A stretch of DNA of 11,510 nucleotides from JBCCSZ01 sp039199225. Lineage in GTDB: Bacteria; Bacteroidota; Bacteroidia; Chitinophagales; Saprospiraceae. The stretch covers positions 1 to 11,510 of the forward strand of contig JBCCSZ010000254.1 in the NCBI GenBank assembly GCA_039199225.1, written 5' to 3'. A model generated the notes under the pieces. It was not told where the DNA came from and searched no databases. It saw nothing but the letters and a program-made list of their open reading frames with translations. This document shows positions 7,910 to 11,510 of this stretch, in pieces; the stretch's first letter is position 1, and each line of letters opens with the position of its first letter. A program made the position numbers and the translations under genes.

Positions 7910-8956
7910 ATGAAACAAAGGGCATTTCTTGTAAAAGCTGCCAGACTGATTTGGTACAATGTATTGGTTCTCTTTTGTCTCGTGTTTGTTTGCGAACTGG
8001 GCTTTCGATGGTTTCAGCCCAATTACACCTATTACGAGCAGGCAGTAACGGCCAACTTCCACAAAAAGGCCGTTCACCAGATGGACACGAACTGGCTCTG
8101 TCCCGATCCACTATTGGGTTGGGTTTGTCAATCCAAAACACCCTTAAAATTTTACCATCCGGATTTCGAGCACATTCAATACGGCATCAATGCCCAGGGC
8201 TTTCGAAACACCATGAATTTTGACACGCTGCCAGAAAAGTCCGACGCAAAACGTATCCTCCTGCTGGGCGACTCTTTCCTCTTTGGCCTTTTCCTGGCCG
8301 ATCACCAGACCATATCGAGCTGCCTGCAACAACGCCTACCACCTTCCTACGAAGTCTACAACCTAGCCATACCCGCCTGGGGGCTCGACCAAATGCAGGT
8401 CGCCTACCAGCATTACCTGGACAGCATACAACCAGACCTAAGCATTTTATTTTATATCGACGATGATGTCAGCCGAGTCGTCGAAGCCTTTTTCTGGGGC
8501 GCCTCCACCAAACCAACATTTGAACTAGAGGCAGACCAACTCCGCCCCAAGCCAGCTGAGGCCGGTCGACTTCATCGGATAACCGAATTTTTTGTTTTCC
8601 AAAGTAAGATGTTCAATGCCATTTACAAAGGCTACTGCCAGCAGAAGGCTCGCCCTATCGCTACCCGCCTGATTCAGCAGATGGCAGCCTCCGAGCAACA
8701 GCAAGGGCGTCAGCTCCTGGCCCTGCGCTGCCCAAGGATACAGCAGCTTGGCGAAACATACACCCCTCCCTTTGATCTGAGGGAAGACATTGCTCCGTTT
8801 CCACTATCATATACCGATTTGGCAGATACCATTCGAAGATTGGAAGCAGCAGAGCGCGAGGCACTTTACATCCCAGAAGACGGGCATTTGTCGGTAGCGG
8901 GGGCCGAGTTTATCTGCGAGCTGTTGTACAAGCAAATCAGGACCGCTGTGGAGTAG
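7910..8956 (+). CDS. Membrane-anchored SGNH/GDSL-family hydrolase or acyltransferase-like protein
   Basis: The 348-residue product begins with a short basic cytosolic stretch and one hydrophobic helix (about 13-30), then a predicted periplasmic part. Residues 64-100 hold the DPLLGW...INAQGFRN block seen before the catalytic core in this type of SGNH protein. Block I is RILLLGDSFLFG with nucleophile Ser122. The Gly block is LAIPAWGLDQ (152-161). The last block is PEDGHLSVAG, with candidate catalytic Asp324 and His326. The place of the usual GxND Asn (block III) is IDDDV at 183-187, so the oxyanion-hole Asn appears to be Asp. The family hydrolyses or transfers acyl groups on sugars and lipids; the substrate here is unknown, and envelope glycans are only a guess. 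ATG 7910 is preferred over TTG 7874, which falls in the promoter-like motif. It ends 2 bp from the converging rlmN. Confidence 0.75.
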   Translation: MKQRAFLVKAARLIWYNVLVLFCLVFVCELGFRWFQPNYTYYEQAVTANFHKKAVHQMDTNWLCPDPLLGWVCQSKTPLKFYHPDFEHIQYGINAQGFRNTMNFDTLPEKSDAKRILLLGDSFLFGLFLADHQTISSCLQQRLPPSYEVYNLAIPAWGLDQMQVAYQHYLDSIQPDLSILFYIDDDVSRVVEAFFWGASTKPTFELEADQLRPKPAEAGRLHRITEFFVFQSKMFNAIYKGYCQQKARPIATRLIQQMAASEQQQGRQLLALRCPRIQQLGETYTPPFDLREDIAPFPLSYTDLADTIRRLEAAEREALYIPEDGHLSVAGAEFICELLYKQIRTAVE

Positions 8957-8958
8957 GT

Positions 8959-10008
8959 TTACTTATTGGCCAACTGGCCGCAGGCGGCGTCGATGTCTCG
9001 TCCTCGGCTGCGACGAACGGTTACCATGATGTCTTGCTCGCGTAGGTAGCGCGCAAAATCATCGATTCGATGCTCGGTGGATTTGCGAAATGGAAGGCCA
9101 TTGATGGGGTTGTATTCAATGATGTTGACCCGCACGGGAAAGCGGCGGCAGAGGCGCGCCAGGCGCTCGGCATCCTCCAGACTATCGTTGTAATCCTGAA
9201 AGGTGATGTATTCGTAGCTGATGCGATTGTAGGTATTCCGATAAAAATAATGAAGTGCATCCATCAAAACGGCCAGGTTGTTTTGCTCGTTGATGGGCAT
9301 CATTTCGTTTCGCTTCTCGTCGTCGGCTGCATGTAGGGAAAGGGCCAGATTGAAGCGGACCTTGTCATCGGCTAGTTTGCCGATCATTTTGGCAATGCCC
9401 GCCGTGCTTACGGTGATGCGCTTGGGCGACATACCTAGCCCTTGGGGGGAAGTGATGTGTTCTACGCTTTTGAGCACATTTTTGTATGCCAGGAGGGGTT
9501 CTCCCATCCCCATGTAGACGATGTTTGTCAGATTTTTACCAAAGGTTTCGAGAGATTGGCGGTTGACTTTAACCACTTGATCGTAGATTTCAGCTGCATC
9601 GAGATTGCGACGGCGCTTCATCAGGCCGGTGGCGCAGAACTTACAACTTAGGCTGCAGCCCACTTGAGAAGAAACGCAGACTGTAAATCGCTTGTCGGAT
9701 GGCACTGGGATCAAGACCGATTCGATGAGGTGGCCGTCGTGGAGGCGGAAGCGGGATTTGATGGTACCATCCAGGCTGCGTTGGACTTTGTCTTCCACAA
9801 TGGCATTGATGACATAGCGTTCATTGAGGTACTGCCGCAGGTCCTTTGACAGGTTGGTCATTTCCTCAAAAGAAGCAGCTCCTTTTTGCCACAGCCACTG
9901 GCGAATCTGCTTGGCCCGAAAACTCTTTTGTCCAGCATCCTCGACCAATAAATCAATCTCTTCGGGAAGCAATTGGCGGATGTCTATTTTCTTTGCACTC
10001 GTACTCAT
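8959..10008 (-). CDS. rlmN: 23S rRNA (adenine(2503)-C(2))-methyltransferase
   Basis: RlmN is a radical SAM enzyme that methylates C2 of A2503 in 23S rRNA, and A37 in some tRNAs, supporting translational accuracy. With the ATG at 10006-10008 the protein has 349 residues, normal for the family. Glu96 in GHLIESVLIP, Cys111 in VCVSSQVGC, the iron-sulfur cluster cysteines 118, 122 and 125 (CSLSCKFC) and MGMGEP at 166-171 are present. So are SLHAADDEKRN and the C-terminal RGRDIDAACGQL with the methyl-carrying Cys343. All catalytic residues are intact. The frame can be extended by nine codons to a TTG at 10035, but that would run through a TATCTTTG promoter element, so MSTSAKK is the better N-terminus. 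It converges on the SGNH gene with a 2-bp gap. Confidence 0.97.
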   Translation of the reverse strand: MSTSAKKIDIRQLLPEEIDLLVEDAGQKSFRAKQIRQWLWQKGAASFEEMTNLSKDLRQYLNERYVINAIVEDKVQRSLDGTIKSRFRLHDGHLIESVLIPVPSDKRFTVCVSSQVGCSLSCKFCATGLMKRRRNLDAAEIYDQVVKVNRQSLETFGKNLTNIVYMGMGEPLLAYKNVLKSVEHITSPQGLGMSPKRITVSTAGIAKMIGKLADDKVRFNLALSLHAADDEKRNEMMPINEQNNLAVLMDALHYFYRNTYNRISYEYITFQDYNDSLEDAERLARLCRRFPVRVNIIEYNPINGLPFRKSTEHRIDDFARYLREQDIMVTVRRSRGRDIDAACGQLANK

Positions 10009-10012
10009 ACTA

Positions 10013-10020
10013 CAAAGATA
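10013..10020 (-). promoter_or_regulatory. rlmN -7 promoter element (TAnnTTTG), nearly leaderless
   Basis: On the minus strand the sequence reads TATCTTTG, an exact match to the Bacteroidota sigma-factor -7 consensus. Only four bases separate it from the rlmN ATG (10006-10008). Transcription normally begins a few bases after this element, so the transcript would have little or no 5' leader. I see no clear -33 TTG/TTTG at the usual 17-23 bp spacing; a TTG lies somewhat too close, within CCATTGCAC. Confidence 0.55.
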
Positions 10021-10050
10021 AGGAAAGGAGTGCAATGGCTGTAAAATAAA

Positions 10051-10077
10051 ATTCCCCTGACAAATTGCCAGGGGAGT
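10051..10077 (-). terminator. GC-rich hairpin, terminator-like when read leftward
   Basis: Arms at 10051-10059 (attcccctg) and 10069-10077 (caggggagt) pair over nine positions with one T-G wobble, around a 9-base loop. Read on the minus strand, the 3' arm is followed by a T-rich run (attttatttta). This is the shape of an intrinsic terminator facing rlmN, and it would stop leftward transcripts entering from the spacer. No minus-strand gene is visible upstream of it, so its target is unclear. It could instead be a structured element of an unannotated RNA. Confidence 0.4.
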
Positions 10078-10153
10078 AATCCATAAATACCGAGAGCAGT
10101 ACCCGACGACAAGTCGTCAAGCACTTATTTTTTCCATAGCTTTATATACCTTG

Positions 10154-10255
10154 ATGCTTTATTTGATTTCATACTTCAAAGAAAGACCTTTTCAAACAAT
10201 GATTCCGGGGGATGTACCGGATCACGCCTTAGACGGTATGAAAGTGGCATTCTAG
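10154..10255 (+). other. Short ORF of 33 codons, status uncertain
   Basis: An ATG at 10154 opens a 33-codon frame ending in TAG at 10253-10255. The peptide has ordinary protein-like composition (it includes YFKERPFQTMIPGDVPDHAL). I recognise no family. It may be chance, a small protein, or the remnant of a decayed gene, because the bases after the stop hold many stops in all frames. Confidence 0.15.
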
Positions 10256-10448
10256 GTAATGAATTGAAATAGGCTTCATGGCGAAGTCGCCTAGGGATAA
10301 TATTGTAGAATTAGGAGTACCAAAACGTTCTTAAATGATCGATCCATGTCACCAAATAGGACTTTGACGTAGTCAAATACCCCTTGGAGTTGCATGAACG
10401 GGACCTAAATCGAACCCGTATTATCTTGAGTATCCGTATCTTGCAATA

Positions 10449-11510
10449 ATGAAACTACTGCATAGCGCTTTTAAACCAACACGTCTGAATATACTCTCGG
10501 GGGTATTGGTGTGTTTGTGCGCTTGGCTGTCCTTTCCGGCGACTGCTCAGGAAGTTGCTACCATACATTTTCAGCCCAATTCTAATGAGCTCCCTTTTGC
10601 AGACATTTTTGGAAAAATTGTGGAAGACGAGCAAGGCTATATGTGGTTTGGCACAGAGAAAGGCTTGTTCTACTACGATGGTTATCAGTTTCGTACGATA
10701 AAATTGCCAAAGCAGATTAAGCGAAAGACGCTCTTGGGATTGCAACAAGCGGACAATGGTACTTTGGTGGTTTCCAATCTGGCGGGTGAAATCCTCTTTA
10801 AGCCTCCGGGCGCAGATTCCCTACACATTCTAGTACCCTGCGACTCCTTTCCAGATAACTTTTTATCCTTCATCGACCTTGACGGTAACAACTTACTGCT
10901 AGTAGCCCGTTCCGTCAAAGACCCCAGCAAGATCAGTATTTTCATTCACGATCTGGAAACGGGAAACTGCAAAGATCGGTGCGTCCTCCCAACCAACAGA
11001 AGTATCTTCCGAAACCCCGAAGCACTGCTGATCAACGATAAGGTTTATTACATGAGACTTGATAAGACGATCAAAGGTCGGACCATTGAAATGGCGGACA
11101 GCTTGAAAGATATTCATCCGGATATTCAGTGGGTTGGCGCGCACGCTCTCTATAAAAGTGGTAAAAGTACCCTTATCAACCATAAAGTGTCCAGGAGAGA
11201 AAATCAGGAACGAGATGAGTGGTTTTACAAAGTGGATTTGCAAAATCTGAGCAAGCACTACTTACATGGTCCGATTGACGACTTCGACCTTGTGAACTAT
11301 ATAGATATTGACCATCAGAAAAACTTTTGGCTGCTGTCAGAAAGTGGTGCCATCGTCTTGGACTCCGTCGGCAGGGATGTTTATTTGCTACCCAATCGAA
11401 ATAGGATATTAGAAGACAGGTATTTACACAACATGATCAATAGCAAAGACAATAGCTATTGGTTTGGTTCTTTGGGAACTGGTTTGTTCCACATCCCCAA
11501 TATAAGCACA
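10449..11510 (+). CDS. Two-component-type beta-propeller sensor protein, N-terminal part
   Basis: The ATG at 10449 opens a frame without a stop to the right edge (354 codons seen). Residues 1-34 form a signal peptide: a basic start, a hydrophobic stretch at 14-29 and a likely cut after ATA or ATAQ at 31-34. The rest reads as periplasmic beta-propeller blades. GYMWFGTEKGLFYYDGYQF at 63-81 is a classic Reg_prop repeat, and SYWFGSLGTGLFHIP at 336-350 is another; NFWLLSESGAIVLD at 292-305 is a weaker one. In Bacteroidota such propellers precede a Y_Y_Y domain, a membrane helix and a histidine kinase (LytS-like or hybrid) or a DNA-binding output, so signal sensing is likely, but the output domain lies outside the window. 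Middle blades lack clear repeat signatures, suggesting divergence. It follows the hairpin-rich spacer, and the gene downstream is unknown. Confidence 0.8.
   Translation, partial: MKLLHSAFKPTRLNILSGVLVCLCAWLSFPATAQEVATIHFQPNSNELPFADIFGKIVEDEQGYMWFGTEKGLFYYDGYQFRTIKLPKQIKRKTLLGLQQADNGTLVVSNLAGEILFKPPGADSLHILVPCDSFPDNFLSFIDLDGNNLLLVARSVKDPSKISIFIHDLETGNCKDRCVLPTNRSIFRNPEALLINDKVYYMRLDKTIKGRTIEMADSLKDIHPDIQWVGAHALYKSGKSTLINHKVSRRENQERDEWFYKVDLQNLSKHYLHGPIDDFDLVNYIDIDHQKNFWLLSESGAIVLDSVGRDVYLLPNRNRILEDRYLHNMINSKDNSYWFGSLGTGLFHIPNIST

Larger units (their letters stand above)
10036..10448. other. Non-coding spacer between rlmN and the sensor gene, rich in short inverted repeats
   Basis: This stretch of about 410 bp has no long ORF and stops in all frames. 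It holds several short inverted repeats: the hairpin at 10051-10077; GACGAC-AA-GTCGTC at 10105-10118; a CCGG pair flanked by GAT/ATC at 10201-10223; GGCGA-AG-TCGCC at 10280-10291; TTTGAC-GTA-GTCAAA at 10363-10377; and ACGGG/CCCGT at 10398-10419. TATCTTG occurs twice, at 10422-10428 and 10437-10443, shortly before the sensor ATG. These resemble the phylum -7 box with one T missing and may contribute to its promoter. No known riboswitch or small RNA class was recognised. Confidence 0.5.

Noticed and set aside
7812..8141. 110-codon in-frame extension of polA upstream to a GTG
   Set aside because: The added residues show no Pol I similarity and are antisense to the SGNH gene. MAEKKLFLLDGHA is the expected N-terminus and begins at the ATG 7809-7811.
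10105..10133. GACGAC-AA-GTCGTC followed by a T run at 10128-10133, as a plus-strand terminator
   Set aside because: The T run starts about 10 bases after the stem and no plus-strand gene ends nearby; rlmN on the other strand lies between it and the SGNH gene.
10899..11258. 119-codon minus-strand ORF opposite the sensor gene
   Set aside because: The plus strand carries a signal peptide and Reg_prop repeats in an open frame running to the window edge. The minus-strand frame has no motif.
1..11510. A novel defence, mobile or biosynthetic gene system
   Set aside because: No transposase, integrase, toxin-antitoxin pair, nuclease-type defence gene, repeat array or biosynthetic cluster was found. 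Nearly all coding space belongs to recognisable housekeeping or envelope families.

Overview
The window reads as ordinary chromosomal housekeeping DNA from a member of the Bacteroidota, most likely a Saprospiria/Lewinella-like marine lineage. The phylum call rests on the RecQ C-terminus, a DUF5687-type ABC permease, a solitary second LpxD-type acyltransferase, a TAnnTTTG-type -7 promoter element, the lack of Shine-Dalgarno-like sequences and a periplasmic Reg_prop sensor. The family placement is inference only. Gene density is high, both strands are used, and no tRNA, rRNA, CRISPR array or intact mobile element was seen.

Layout. (1) 1-775, plus strand: the 3' end of recQ, then aroQ 11 bp downstream. 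(2) 784-1698, minus strand: an LpxD-family acyltransferase, tail-to-tail with aroQ. (3) 1809-2663, plus strand: an exported thioredoxin-fold protein with a C-terminal SPOR domain, divergent from the lpxD-like gene. Its last 11 bp overlap the next gene tail-to-tail. (4) 2653-4879, minus strand: a two-gene ABC transporter operon, permease then ATPase. (5) 5010-7811, minus strand: polA, a full-length DNA polymerase I with all three activities predicted intact. (6) 7910-8956, plus strand: a membrane-anchored SGNH/GDSL-type protein, divergent from polA over a 98-bp spacer. (7) 8959-10008, minus strand: rlmN, ending 2 bp from the SGNH gene. (8) 10009-10448: a 440-bp non-coding region with several short inverted repeats, the rlmN promoter and a 33-codon ORF of unknown status. 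(9) 10449 to the right edge, plus strand: the N-terminal part of a secreted beta-propeller sensor.

The genes do not form one pathway. RecQ and Pol I serve DNA repair and replication. AroQ is in the shikimate pathway. The LpxD-like protein, the Trx-SPOR protein, the ABC exporter and the SGNH protein all point to the cell envelope. RlmN modifies rRNA and tRNA. I found no convincing new multi-gene system. The points most worth a second look are the thioredoxin-SPOR fusion, the apparently leaderless rlmN promoter and the hairpin-rich spacer before the sensor gene.
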